From: CAZEAP01 sp964510315
GTDB lineage: Bacteria > Planctomycetota > Brocadiia > SM23-32
DNA: 64,000 nucleotides
Direction: 5' to 3'
NCBI GenBank assembly: GCA_964510315.1
Contig: CAZEAP010000003.1
Location: forward strand, 62,001 to 126,000
The notes under the pieces are model-generated. The model did no database searches. It saw only the letters and a program-made list of their open reading frames with translations, and was not told where the DNA came from. Shown here one piece after another: positions 18,082-27,136 of this stretch. The first letter of the stretch is position 1. The number at the start of each line of letters is the position of its first letter. The translations under genes and the position numbers were made by a program.

Positions 18082-18917
18082 GTGCTCTGTAGAAAGCATC
18101 CGTCGGCACCCAAATCGGCCGGGCGCCTGCCACGCCGTCATGCTGAGGCGCCTTACCTTCGGGCGCCGAACGCATCTCGCCGTTCCGCCACGCCGTGCTT
18201 TACCGTCCGCACGCACACTGATCAAAAACTCCCGACAGGCGAAAAGAGAAACGAAAAACGCCAGACACTGATTAACACGGATAGACACAGATGGAACACC
18301 CACAGAAGTTCTGGAACTGATTCGTAGAAAGCATCCGTCGGCACTCGAATCGGCGGGGCGCCTCCCACGCCGTACTTTCCCGCCCCGGCCGGACACTGAT
18401 CAAAAACTCCCAACAGGCGAAAAGAGAAACGAAAAACGCCAGACACAGATGGGCACAGATAAACACAGATGGAAGACCCACAGAAGTTCTGGAACTGATT
18501 CGTAGAAAGCCTCCATCGGCACTCGAATCGGCGGGGCGCCTGCCACGCCGTACTTTACCGCCCCGGCCGGACACGGATGAAAAACTGCCGACGGGCGAAA
18601 AGGAAACGAAAAACGCCAGACACTGATTAACACTGATAGACACAGATGGAAGACCCACAGAAGTTCTGGAACTGATTTGTAGAAAGCATCCGTCGGCACT
18701 CAAATCGGCCCGGCGCCTGCCGCGCCGTCATGCTGAGGCGCCTTACCTTCGGGCGCCGAACGCATCTCGCCGTTTTGCTGCGCCGTGCTTTACCGCCCCG
18801 GCGGGCCAGGTGCGTTGAACCGAACGAAGAGATTCTTCGCTCGCAAAAGGTGCGCTCCCTCACAATGACATCGGGAGCAGGTGCTCGGGCGGATCAGGCA
18901 TGACTTCTACAGAGCAC
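18082..18917. repeat. 836-bp repeat block bounded by 13-bp inverted repeats
   Basis: The block is bounded by a perfect 13-bp inverted repeat, GTGCTCTGTAGAA at 18082-18094 and its complement at 18905-18917. Inside are four tandem units starting with GTAGAAAGC(A/C)TCC at 18089, 18324, 18502 and 18679. Units 2 and 3 are 178 and 177 bases; unit 1 is longer because it carries an extra segment of about 57 bases. Each full unit contains the phrases ACGAAAAACGCCAGACAC and CACAGAAGTTCTGGAACTG. No credible gene lies within. Terminal inverted repeats suggest a non-autonomous mobile element, but no clear target duplication is visible. Confidence 0.75.
18138..18194. repeat. TCATGCTGAGG hairpin module inside repeat unit 1
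   Basis: A segment of about 57 bases with the stem GGCGCC/GGCGCC around TTACCTTCG and the flanks TCATGCTGAG and CGCATCTCG. It occurs again in unit 4 (about 18728-18784) but not in units 2 and 3, so it is a separate mobile or deleted module. Its form resembles the TCATGCTGAGxGxAGCGAAGCATCTC type of dispersed repeat. Confidence 0.5.
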
Positions 18918-18977
18918 TTAACCCTTGTAGCCTGACCATTCGACTCCATTCGTTGCCGTTACTTCAGACTTCAGACT
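18918..18977. other. short tandem repeat just after the cimA stop
   Basis: Directly downstream of the cimA stop codon (plus-strand 18961-18977) the heptamer ACTTCAG is repeated, partly degenerate. A related direct repeat of GAATTATG/GAATTCC type lies near 18000, on the other side of the repeat block. No gene is seen. Confidence 0.4.
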
Positions 18978-20567
18978 TCAGCCTTCAGAATTCGTATCCC
19001 CTTCGTCCATCATGAGGGTGTATTCGACGCTGTCGATGAGGGCCTCCCAACTGGCGTCGATGATGTTCTCACTTACGCCCACAGTACCCCAGACCTTCTC
19101 GCCGTCGGTGCTCTGGATCACCACCCTTACGCGGGCGGCGGTGGCGGCTTTGGGGTTGGTGACACGGACCCTGTAGTCGGTCAGCCGCATCTTCTTCAGC
19201 CCGGGGTAATGCGGCTCGACGGCTTTCCTGAGGGCGCCGTCCAGGGCGTTGACCGGGCCGTCCCCTTCGCTGGCGGTGTGCATCTGCTCGCCCTCGACCG
19301 TGACCTTGACGGCGGCGTCGGTCACCAGTTGACCGTCGGCCTGGCGGATGCAGCTTACGTGATAGGACTGCACGTCGAAGTGGCGCACGAAACGCCCGGT
19401 CACCTGCCGGGCCAGCAGTTCGAAGGATGCCTCCGCGGCCTCGTACTGGTAACCCTCGTTCTCCCGGTTCTGGAGCCGGTCCAGCAGGGCCGTGACGGTT
19501 TCCCGGTCGTGGGTGATGTTGTATTTCTCCACCTTCTCCAGCATGCTGGCATGGCCGGAGAGTTCGCTCAGCAGGAAGCGTCGCTCGTTCCCCACCAGGG
19601 CGGGATCGATGTGCTCGTAGGCTTTGTCGGCCTTCCGCATGGCGTCCACGTGCAGCCCGCCCTTGTGGGCGAAGGCGCTGGCCCCCACGAAAGGCTGCCG
19701 GGGGTCGTACATCAGGTTTGCCGCCTCGTAGGCGAAACGGGATACTTCGGTGAGCCTGCGCAGTTGCCGGTCGCTGACGCAGCGCATGTCCGTCTTGAGG
19801 TTGATGATGGGGATGATGACGCAGAGGTCGGCGTTGCCCGTCCGCTCCCCCAGGCCGTTGAGGGTGCCCTGCACCTGGACGGCCCCCTCCCGGAGCGCCG
19901 CCAGGCTGTTGGCCACGGCCAGACCGCCGTCGTTGTGGCAGTGGATGCCCACGGGGCAGTCGACGGCTTCGACCACCTCGGCCGTCCGCCGGGCTATTTC
20001 ATGGGGAAGCCTGCCCCCGTTGGTGTCGCAGAGCACCACGTGGTCCGCCCCGGCATCGGCGGCGACGCGGCACACCTTCAGCGCGTGTTCCGCGTTGCTC
20101 CTGCAGCCGTCGAAGAAGTGCTCGGCGTCGAAGATGACCTCCCGGCCCGCCTCCTTCAGGAAGCGGACCGAATCCTCCACCATGTGCAGGTTCTCCTCCA
20201 GGGTCGCGCCGATGACCTCGGAGACGTGGTAGTCCCACGCCTTGGCCACGATGGTGACGACCGGCGTGTCGGCCTCCAGCACGGCCCGCAGGCCGACGTC
20301 CTCCTCGGCGGTTTTGTCCGCACGGCGCGTGCTGCCGAAGGCGGCGATTCGGGCGGTCTTCAGGTCCAGCTCGCCGACCCGGACGAAGAACTCCTCGTCC
20401 TTGGGATTGGAGAGCGGATATCCGCCCTCGATGTAGTGGACGCCGAGGGCGTCCAGCCGCTCGGCCACATCCAGCTTGTCTTCCAGGGACAGGGTGACTC
20501 CGGCGGCCTGACAGCCGTCCCGCAGGGTGGTGTCGTAGAGGTAAACCTGTTTTTCCGCTTCGCTCAT
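18978..20567 (-). CDS. cimA: (R)-citramalate synthase
   Basis: A 529-residue DRE-TIM (HMGL-like) acyltransferase. The signature TTLRDGCQAAGV is near residue 13, the metal-binding HCHNDGG motif is near 219-225, and a C-terminal LeuA-type regulatory domain covers roughly the last 120 residues. Length and the YLYDTTLRDG/NGLGERTGNADL motifs point to CimA rather than 2-isopropylmalate synthase, which is shorter on the N-terminal side. CimA condenses pyruvate with acetyl-CoA to citramalate, the threonine-independent entry to isoleucine. It overlaps the lysC stop by ATGA, so lysC and cimA are cotranslated; aspartate-family and branched-chain synthesis are thus linked. A 2-isopropylmalate or homocitrate synthase role is less likely. 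Confidence 0.88.
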   Translation of the reverse strand: MSEAEKQVYLYDTTLRDGCQAAGVTLSLEDKLDVAERLDALGVHYIEGGYPLSNPKDEEFFVRVGELDLKTARIAAFGSTRRADKTAEEDVGLRAVLEADTPVVTIVAKAWDYHVSEVIGATLEENLHMVEDSVRFLKEAGREVIFDAEHFFDGCRSNAEHALKVCRVAADAGADHVVLCDTNGGRLPHEIARRTAEVVEAVDCPVGIHCHNDGGLAVANSLAALREGAVQVQGTLNGLGERTGNADLCVIIPIINLKTDMRCVSDRQLRRLTEVSRFAYEAANLMYDPRQPFVGASAFAHKGGLHVDAMRKADKAYEHIDPALVGNERRFLLSELSGHASMLEKVEKYNITHDRETVTALLDRLQNRENEGYQYEAAEASFELLARQVTGRFVRHFDVQSYHVSCIRQADGQLVTDAAVKVTVEGEQMHTASEGDGPVNALDGALRKAVEPHYPGLKKMRLTDYRVRVTNPKAATAARVRVVIQSTDGEKVWGTVGVSENIIDASWEALIDSVEYTLMMDEGDTNSEG

Positions 20568-21796
20568 TGCTCCTCAGCCGCCTCCTTGCCCAGCTCGAAA
20601 GCCTGATGCACCGCCCGCAGGGCGCGCTGTCCCTCCCGGCCGGCAATAACGCAGGAGACTTTTATCTCGGAGGTGCTGATCATCAGGATGTTGATCTTCT
20701 CCTCGGCCAGTGCGCTGAACATCCTCTCGGCCACTCCCGAGTGGCTGCGCATTCCGACGCCCACCATGCTGACCTTTGCGATGTCGCTGTCGCTCTCCAC
20801 AGCCGGGGCGCCCAGCTCTTCGGCCAGGGACCGGGTGACCTCCATGGCCCTGGCGAGGTCGGTCTCTGGGACGGTGAAGCTCAGGTCCGCCTTTCCCTGC
20901 TGGCTGACGTTCTGCACGATGACGTCCACGTTGACTTTGGCGCGGGCGATTTCGCTGAAGATTCTGGCGGCCACGCCGGGCTGGTCCGGGACATCGCGGA
21001 TGGTGATCTTCGCCTCATCGGTCTCCAGCGCTGCGCCCCGTACGTCCACCTGCTCCATCTCGCCGGTCAAGTCGGTCACCAGGGTTCCCTCCGATTGGCT
21101 GTAGCTGGGCCTGACCCGGAAAGGCACCGCGTAGCGCTTTGCCAGTTCCACCGCCCGGGAGTGTATCACGCTGGCCCCCAGGCTGGCCAGTTCCAGCAGT
21201 TCGTCGTAGTCCATGCGGGGTATCCATTGTGCGTCCGGCACCAGGCGAGGGTCTGCGGTATAGACCCCGGCCACGTCCGTGTAAATGTCGCACCTTTCGG
21301 CACCCATGGCTGCGGCCAGCGCCACGGCGGTGGTATCGGAACCTCCCCGCCCCAGCGTTGTGATGTTGTCCTCGCGGTCAACGCCCTGGAAACCGGCCAC
21401 GATCACGACCTGCCCCTGGTCCAGTTCCCGTCGGAGCCGGGCGGTGTCGATGGCCTTGATGCGTGCCTTGCGGCTGACTGCGTCGGTGCGGATGCCGGCC
21501 TGCGCGCCGGTCAGGCTGATGGCCCCGTGGCCGAATTGGTGGATGGCGATGGCCAGCAGGGCCACCGACATCTGCTCGCCCACCGCCATCAGCACGTCCA
21601 TCTCGCGGGGGCTGGGGTCGGCGTTGATCTGCTCGGCCAGCTCGATCAGCTCGTCGGTGCGGTTTCCCATGGCGCTGACGACGACCATCACCTCGTTCCC
21701 TGCCTCGCCCTCGGCAACCGCCCGGCGTGCCGCCCGCTTCATCTTCTCCGGGGTAGCCACCGAGCTGCCCCCGAATTTTAGCACCAGCAGCGCCAT
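20564..21796 (-). CDS. lysC: aspartate kinase
   Basis: A 410-residue monofunctional aspartokinase. The N-terminal KFGGSSV motif (7-13), the TTLGRGGSDTTA and DVAGVYTADPR motifs define the amino-acid kinase fold, and two ACT domains fill the C-terminus (ITIRDVPDQPGVAARIF; VSMVGVGMRSHSGVAERMF). It phosphorylates aspartate, the first step to lysine, threonine, methionine and diaminopimelate. The ACT domains imply feedback control by lysine or threonine. The gene is first in a two-gene operon with cimA. Confidence 0.95.
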   Translation of the reverse strand: MALLVLKFGGSSVATPEKMKRAARRAVAEGEAGNEVMVVVSAMGNRTDELIELAEQINADPSPREMDVLMAVGEQMSVALLAIAIHQFGHGAISLTGAQAGIRTDAVSRKARIKAIDTARLRRELDQGQVVIVAGFQGVDREDNITTLGRGGSDTTAVALAAAMGAERCDIYTDVAGVYTADPRLVPDAQWIPRMDYDELLELASLGASVIHSRAVELAKRYAVPFRVRPSYSQSEGTLVTDLTGEMEQVDVRGAALETDEAKITIRDVPDQPGVAARIFSEIARAKVNVDVIVQNVSQQGKADLSFTVPETDLARAMEVTRSLAEELGAPAVESDSDIAKVSMVGVGMRSHSGVAERMFSALAEEKINILMISTSEIKVSCVIAGREGQRALRAVHQAFELGKEAAEEQ

Positions 21797-21943
21797 CGTC
21801 CTCTATCCCTTCGGAATGCCGCGCCTCTCCAGCAGGGGGCAGGTTACGCCGTCGGCGGAATCTGCGTGCGGGAGACGGGGCGGGAAGCCGCCCTCCCGAC
21901 CGGCGGAGGCGGCTTATCCTTGTGGTATATAAGTTAATTCCTT

Positions 21944-21972
21944 ATCGTAATGTCGTGCTCGTGCCATTTCAA
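21944..21972 (-). promoter_or_regulatory. probable sigma-70 promoter of lysC-cimA
   Basis: On the minus strand TTGAAA (21967-21972) and TACGAT (21944-21949) are separated by exactly 17 bases, about 150 bases before the lysC start. The match is good, but the position was found by eye. The leader shows no lysine-riboswitch signature that I can recognise. Confidence 0.45.
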
Positions 21973-22013
21973 GTTCACCCCATCCCGGCGGTTCACCGGC
22001 TCCGGGGGCACAC

Positions 22014-22823
22014 ATGGTGCCGAGAGTCCTCACCATAGCGGGCAGCGACAGCGGCGGAGGCGCCGGCATACAGGCCGACCTGAAGACCATCACCGCACTG
22101 GGCGGCTTCGGCATGTCCGCCCTCACCGCCCTGACCGCCCAGAACACCGTCGGCGTCAGCGGTGTCTTCCCCGTCACGCCCGACTTCGTGGCCGAACAGA
22201 TCGACGCCGTGGCCGAGGACATCGGCGTGGACGCCGCCAAAACCGGCATGCTCGCCGAGGCCGCCATCGTGGAGACGGTTGCGGACCGCGTCCGGCGGCA
22301 CGACATCCGCCCCCTGGTGATCGATCCCGTCATGGTGGCCAAAAGCGGAGACTCCCTTCTCGCGGCCTCCGCCCGGGCCGTGCTGCGGGACGATCTGCTG
22401 CCCCTGGCCATCGTGGTGACGCCCAACCTGCCGGAGGCCGCCGAACTGGCCGGCATCCCCGTGACCGACCTGGAGGACATGCGCGAGGCGGCTCGACGCA
22501 TCCACCATCTCGGTCCGCAGTGGGTCCTCGTGAAAGGAGGGCACCTGGCGGGCGAGCCGACGGACCTGCTGTTCAACGGGAAGGATTTCGTGGAGGTCAG
22601 CCGGCCGCGCGTGGAGACCTCCGACACCCACGGCACCGGCTGCACCTACTCGGCCGCCATCGCCACCGGCCTCGCCCGGGGCATGGCCGTGCCCGCGGCG
22701 GTCCAGTGGGCCAGGGACGCACTGCAGCGGGCGCTGAAGAGACCCCTCCGTCTCGGCGACGGCTGCGGACCGGTAAACCACGGCGCAATCTGGGAGCGCG
22801 CCGGCCCGGAAGGGGCGGCTTGA
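22014..22823 (+). CDS. thiD: hydroxymethylpyrimidine/phosphomethylpyrimidine kinase
   Basis: A 269-residue ribokinase-fold kinase. Signatures are TIAGSDSGGGAGIQADLKT at 7-25, the substrate loop DAAKTGML, VIDPVMVAKSG, and the anion-hole motif DTHGTGCTYSAAIA near 203-216. It phosphorylates HMP and HMP-phosphate in thiamine biosynthesis. The ATG has GGGGG five bases upstream. No other thiamine gene is near and no TPP riboswitch is visible in the leader. Confidence 0.95.
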   Translation: MVPRVLTIAGSDSGGGAGIQADLKTITALGGFGMSALTALTAQNTVGVSGVFPVTPDFVAEQIDAVAEDIGVDAAKTGMLAEAAIVETVADRVRRHDIRPLVIDPVMVAKSGDSLLAASARAVLRDDLLPLAIVVTPNLPEAAELAGIPVTDLEDMREAARRIHHLGPQWVLVKGGHLAGEPTDLLFNGKDFVEVSRPRVETSDTHGTGCTYSAAIATGLARGMAVPAAVQWARDALQRALKRPLRLGDGCGPVNHGAIWERAGPEGAA

Positions 22824-22883
22824 GGGCGCGCGGCGATGCGCCGGGCTCACCTCGATCAACTCAGCTTGGCGAGGGGGACGGCA

Positions 22884-23681
22884 GTGAGAAGGGCCTTTAC
22901 ATTCATCGAGATGGCGGTGGTGATCATCCTGATCACCATCCTCGCTCTCATTCTGCTACCCGCCCTGGAGGATGCCCAGACGAGGTCCCGCCGCTTCCGA
23001 TGCCTCTCCCGCGAACGCCAGGTGGGAACGGCCATGTCCCTTTTCCAGACGGACCACGATCGGTGGCCGTCGGCGCGACGCAGCGTCACTCCCGGCCGGC
23101 CCCAGCGCCCGGACCCCACCGCCTCGCTGGCTGAACTCTATCCCGATTACGTCAGCAAGGTCGAGATGTTCCAGTGCCCCTCCACGGAGGACGAGGTGCT
23201 GATGAACGCCGAGGGCACGGACTTTCTGAACTGCGATCGGTTCGAGGAGCGCGGGGCGCCCCGGCCTCCCAGCTACTTCTACGACGGCGGCCGACCCGCC
23301 GGCCGCCGCCTGCTCCGCACGGCGTCCCCTCTCAGGCCCGTTTACGGCGACGAATGCGCCCACGGGGTGTGGACTTCGCCGGCCGGAGCCAGGATGTGGA
23401 TGGGACGGAACAACCACGCCGAGGGCGGCCACTTCCTGTTCGTCGACCTGCACGTGGAGTGGCTTCCCCAGGAGTGGGACGGCCTTCCCGGCGTGCTCGG
23501 CCAGGGCACCCCCTACGTCCCCAACCCCCACGTGAAGAAGATGGGTGCCGCCGCGAGCGAGCGCTACGGAGTGGAGGCCGACACCAACATCTTCACATCC
23601 CACACGGGCGAGCCGGCCCACCCGCTAGACGCCGACCTGGCGGGAATGATGTGGCTGGGAGGAAGCTGGCAGGAATTCTGA
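22884..23681 (+). CDS. type IV prepilin-like / pseudopilin protein (DUF1559-like, H-x9-D signature)
   Basis: About 265 residues. I place the start at GTG 22884 because GAGGGGG precedes it and it yields the short leader VRRA before FTFIEMAVVIILITILALILLP, the class III prepilin cleavage/methylation sequence with Glu at +5. An upstream ATG at 22836 would give an unusually long leader. The residue before the cut is Ala instead of the usual Gly. The C-terminal NHAEGGHFLFVDLHVEWLP matches the H-x9-D type ending common in Planctomycetes and relatives, so it is probably assembled by a type II secretion or pilus-like machine. It follows thiD by 60 bases but is functionally unrelated. Confidence 0.8.
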   Translation: MRRAFTFIEMAVVIILITILALILLPALEDAQTRSRRFRCLSRERQVGTAMSLFQTDHDRWPSARRSVTPGRPQRPDPTASLAELYPDYVSKVEMFQCPSTEDEVLMNAEGTDFLNCDRFEERGAPRPPSYFYDGGRPAGRRLLRTASPLRPVYGDECAHGVWTSPAGARMWMGRNNHAEGGHFLFVDLHVEWLPQEWDGLPGVLGQGTPYVPNPHVKKMGAAASERYGVEADTNIFTSHTGEPAHPLDADLAGMMWLGGSWQEF

Positions 23682-23795
23682 GGGAACTCGACCACCTCGG
23701 TTGCAGCGGAGGCCCGGCCCCAAACGGTGGCTCCGGGCGTGTGCACCGACCCCACTGGCGCATCAGGCCTCCTGCCGCAGGGCCATTGAGCCGTC

Positions 23796-23832
23796 CCCAC
23801 CCCGGAAATCCCCTTCGGCTGTTCGGGGTGGG
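23796..23832. terminator. 9-bp perfect hairpin between the prepilin gene and cbbQ-like gene
   Basis: CCCACCCCG (23796-23804) pairs with CGGGGTGGG (23824-23832) across a 19-base loop. It has no U-tract, so it is either a weak terminator for the upstream genes or a leader hairpin. TATGATAGAAT just after it resembles a -10 region for the AAA ATPase gene. Confidence 0.35.
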
Positions 23833-23937
23833 TCGGCTATGATAGAATAGACTGTTTGGGTCGGGCGGCTTCGGGCCGCCGGGCGTCCGCCCGCGCGGGA
23901 GGGCGACGCTCCTCCATCTCTCTCCGAGGTATCGCGC

Positions 23938-24789
23938 ATGGAACCCGCCGAGATAATGGACGAATTCCGCGTCAAAAACCGCCCCAACTACATCCAGCAG
24001 GGCAACGAGGAGGAGCTTTTCCAGCACGCGTTCCGCCAGAGGGTGCCCCTGATCCTCAAAGGACCCACCGGCTGCGGGAAGACCCGCTTCGTCGAGCACA
24101 TGGCCAGCCACCTGGACCTGCCGCTGATCACCGTCTCCTGCCACGAGGACCTGACCGCGGCCGACCTGGTGGGGCGCTTCCTGTTCAAAGGCAACGAAAC
24201 CATCTGGCAGGACGGCCCCCTGACCCTGGCGGTCCGCTACGGGGGGATCTGCTACCTCGACGAGATCGTCGAGGCGCGCAAGGACACCACGGTCATAATC
24301 CACTCCCTCACCGACGACCGACGCATGCTCTACATCGACCAGACGGCCGAGGTGCTCCGCGCACACGAGGATTTCATGATGGTCCTCTCCTACAATCCCG
24401 GCTACCAGAACGTGGTCAAGGACCTGAAGCAGAGCACCAAGCAGCGGTTCGCCTCGCTGAACTTCGAATACCCGCCCGTCGAGACCGAAACCCGCATCGT
24501 CACCAGTGAGACCGGCGTGGACGAGGAAACCGCCGAACGCCTCGCGCAGATGGCCGGGGAGATCCGGCGGCTGAAGGGCTTCGGACTCGAGGAAGGCGCC
24601 AGCACCCGCCTGCTGGTCTACGCCGGACGGCTCATCGTGGACGGCATGGACCCCCTGACCGCCTGCACCACCTCGGTCAGCCACGTCCTCTCGGACGACC
24701 CCGAGATGATCGAGTCGGTCAACGACATCGTCAACGCCTACTTCGGCGACATCCTGGCGCATGAAGAACAGGCCGAACAGCCCGACTGA
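23938..24789 (+). CDS. CbbQ/NorQ-type MoxR-family AAA+ ATPase
   Basis: A 283-residue ATPase. Walker A is GPTGCGKT at 42-49, Walker B is GGICYLDEI at 102-110, and the CbbQ-like C-terminal domain (STRLLVYAGRLIVDG) follows. In known systems CbbQ/NirQ/NorQ hexamers work with a VWA protein (CbbO/NorD) to remodel a target such as Rubisco or nitric oxide reductase. The next gene is exactly such a VWA protein, overlapping by 29 bases. Neither Rubisco nor Nor genes are in the window, so the client is unknown. Confidence 0.85.
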   Translation: MEPAEIMDEFRVKNRPNYIQQGNEEELFQHAFRQRVPLILKGPTGCGKTRFVEHMASHLDLPLITVSCHEDLTAADLVGRFLFKGNETIWQDGPLTLAVRYGGICYLDEIVEARKDTTVIIHSLTDDRRMLYIDQTAEVLRAHEDFMMVLSYNPGYQNVVKDLKQSTKQRFASLNFEYPPVETETRIVTSETGVDEETAERLAQMAGEIRRLKGFGLEEGASTRLLVYAGRLIVDGMDPLTACTTSVSHVLSDDPEMIESVNDIVNAYFGDILAHEEQAEQPD

Positions 24790-27136
24790 GGAGGCCGATG
24801 ACCTCTACCGGGGGTTCCCCCTCCGGAGGGTCACCTGGGGCTACCGAGAGCAGTTCCGGCGGCTGCTGGACAGCCTCTATCGCAAGGGCCTGCTCAACCG
24901 CACCACCCGCCGTCCCGCCGACGTCTGCGGCCCCCTGCTGGCCGAGCAGCCCGAGGCCGGCTACGACTACGTGCTGAAGGAGTTCCTCTCCGCGCTCGAC
25001 GGCCCCGCCGGATGGCTGCTCCGGGTGCCCACGCTCTTCGAGCACTGGCGCGACCTGGGGGCGGGGCTGGCGGAGGACCGGGTCTACCTCGGCAAGCGCT
25101 ACTTCCAGCTCTGGAGCGAGGACCGCCTCCCCGCGGCCCCCGAGGAGACCCGCATGCTGCTTGGGTGGGCAGCCCGCCTGAAGGAAACCGACGCCGAACT
25201 CGCCCTCAGCTTCCTGGCCGGCTACCCTCGGGTCAGATCGCGGCTTACCCCGGAGGAGATGCCGGATTTCATCGAGAACGGCGTCGAGGTCTTCCGCAGA
25301 AACCCCGAGAGCGGCCTCAGCTTCTTCCAGCTCGAGCTGAAATCCGCCGCCGCCGTCGCCGAACGGCTCGGACGCTGCTGCCGGCTGGACCGCATGAAAG
25401 ACCGCATGGGGCGGCTTTTCCGGGCCGTGGCGGGGCGTTCGGTAAACGTCGACACCATCAGCAAGCTCGACTCCGACGACCTGCTGGAGTACGGCTCAAC
25501 GGTGGTCTGCGGCTGCGACCACCTTTACCTGCCGGAGCGTGTCTCCACCTTCAGCACGAAAAGCCTCAATCGCTCCTACTACCTGCTGACGGCCATCCTG
25601 GCCGGTGTGTGCTACGGGCACGGGGGATTCTGCTCCCGGCACGGCGAGGAGGGCGCCGAGAACATCCACGAAGTCTGCAGACGCGCCGGGGCCCCCGCCC
25701 CGGGCCTCTGCGGGTTCCTCTTGCAGCTCGCCGAGGTCCGGCGCCTCCTGACCCTGACCAGGCGCCGCTATCCCGGTGCCGCCGGCATGCTGCGCGAGGT
25801 GACCGCCGCCGAGGTCGACGCCCGCCCCGCCGAAGGTCCGGCGGAGCAGACCCTCAAATGGGCCGCCGGAGACCTCCCCCGCGACCGGCTGCCGGAGGAC
25901 CTCCGGGCGCTGGCCGAGTGGCTGGAGGGCATCGCCGCTGACGCCGACGACCACCGGGAAGTGCTCTGCGCCATGCGGGAGTGCTGGGACGGGCTGCCCG
26001 AATGGCTCCGCTCCGATGGCCGCGGGTTCCGCGCGAGGCCGCTCAGTTTCTTCCCCGACTTCAGTTTCCCGCTCCGGCCCGGCGCCGCGCCCGCCGATAG
26101 CGTCGTGCTGGACATGGGTGCCGGCGGGGAGGAGTCGGCCCCGGACGCGGATGCGCTCAGCCCCGCTGCGCGTCAGGAGACAGCCCAGGAGGGCGAGGGA
26201 GAAGGACCGGAGGAAGAAGAGGAAGAGGAGGAGGGGCCGGGCGTCCGTGCCGCTTACCTCTACGACGAATGGAACGGGCTGGAAAACGATTACTACCGCG
26301 ACTGGTGCTCACTGCAGGAGGTGCGCCCCGAGCCCCGCGGCGAACCGCATCCTCCCGACGAGGAGTTCCGCCGCAGCGTTGCCCGGGTCAAGAGGCTGTT
26401 CCAGCGGCTCCAACCTGACCTCGTGACGCGGGAGAAATACCTTCAAAGCGGGGACTACATCGACATCGACTCGCTGGTCCGTTTCATCACCCTCCGGAAG
26501 GCCAACGCCTCCCCGCGCGTGCGCTTCTGGGTGAAGCCGCGGCTCAACCGGCGCGACGTCGCCACCGCCCTGCTGATGGACGTCAGCGGCTCGACCGGCA
26601 GGGAGAGCGACCGCGGGGACGTCATCGAGGTGGAGAAAGAGGCCGCCGGCATGCTGGCGGCCGGGCTCGGCGAACTGGGGGACGAGTTCGGCATATACGG
26701 TTTCACCGGCAACGGCCGCGAGAACTGCCTGTTCTACCGGTTCAAGGACTTCGGGGAGGATTGGGACGACGAGGCGGAGTCCCGCCTCCGAGGCGCCCGG
26801 CCCGGCTCCTCCACCCGCATCGGCGTGGCCCTCCGGCACGCCGGACGGAAGCTCGCCCAACAGCCCGCCAGGACCAGGCTCATCGTCCTGCTGACCGACG
26901 GCCGACCGATGGACACCGAGTACGACCCCCAGACCCGTTACGCGCATCACGACGTGCGGAAGGCCTGCGAGGAGAACGGTTCGCTGGGCATCCACACCTT
27001 CTGCATTGCGGTGGACATCGAGGAGCAGGAGGAGCTGGACATCATGTTCCCCCGCCGCCGCTACGTGGTGCTGGAGGACGCCGGCGACCTGCCCCAAGCC
27101 CTCACCCGCTCCTATCTCAAACTCACCCGCACGTGA
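24761..27136 (+). CDS. CbbO/NorD-type VWA-domain partner of the AAA+ ATPase
   Basis: A 791-residue protein. The long N-terminal alpha-helical part (1-450) has no clear motif; an acidic linker (EGEGEGPEEEEEEEEGPGV) lies at about 475-495; the C-terminal VWA domain carries the MIDAS DVSGST at 607-612, a Thr in PGSSTRIG and LLTDGRP. This layout matches NorD/CbbO. The MIDAS site probably binds a metal and an acidic residue of a client while the AAA+ ring pulls. The ATG at 24761 lies inside the end of the ATPase gene, which suggests translational coupling. The client is not evident. Confidence 0.8.
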   Translation: MKNRPNSPTEEADDLYRGFPLRRVTWGYREQFRRLLDSLYRKGLLNRTTRRPADVCGPLLAEQPEAGYDYVLKEFLSALDGPAGWLLRVPTLFEHWRDLGAGLAEDRVYLGKRYFQLWSEDRLPAAPEETRMLLGWAARLKETDAELALSFLAGYPRVRSRLTPEEMPDFIENGVEVFRRNPESGLSFFQLELKSAAAVAERLGRCCRLDRMKDRMGRLFRAVAGRSVNVDTISKLDSDDLLEYGSTVVCGCDHLYLPERVSTFSTKSLNRSYYLLTAILAGVCYGHGGFCSRHGEEGAENIHEVCRRAGAPAPGLCGFLLQLAEVRRLLTLTRRRYPGAAGMLREVTAAEVDARPAEGPAEQTLKWAAGDLPRDRLPEDLRALAEWLEGIAADADDHREVLCAMRECWDGLPEWLRSDGRGFRARPLSFFPDFSFPLRPGAAPADSVVLDMGAGGEESAPDADALSPAARQETAQEGEGEGPEEEEEEEEGPGVRAAYLYDEWNGLENDYYRDWCSLQEVRPEPRGEPHPPDEEFRRSVARVKRLFQRLQPDLVTREKYLQSGDYIDIDSLVRFITLRKANASPRVRFWVKPRLNRRDVATALLMDVSGSTGRESDRGDVIEVEKEAAGMLAAGLGELGDEFGIYGFTGNGRENCLFYRFKDFGEDWDDEAESRLRGARPGSSTRIGVALRHAGRKLAQQPARTRLIVLLTDGRPMDTEYDPQTRYAHHDVRKACEENGSLGIHTFCIAVDIEEQEELDIMFPRRRYVVLEDAGDLPQALTRSYLKLTRT

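Noticed and set aside
14946..18092. 1,048-residue open frame opposite valS
   Set aside because: It is antisense to an unmistakable valyl-tRNA synthetase with HIGH and KMSKS motifs.
18082..18917. CRISPR array
   Set aside because: Units are about 177 bases and contiguous, without short repeats alternating with unique spacers.
21944..21972. TGGCACG in the lysC leader as a sigma-54 promoter
   Set aside because: The required TTGC about four to five bases later is missing, while a 17-base spaced sigma-70 pair fits.
21797..22013. Possible lysine riboswitch before lysC or TPP riboswitch before thiD
   Set aside because: Neither the lysine-riboswitch core nor the TPP CTGAGA element can be found in the 217 bases.
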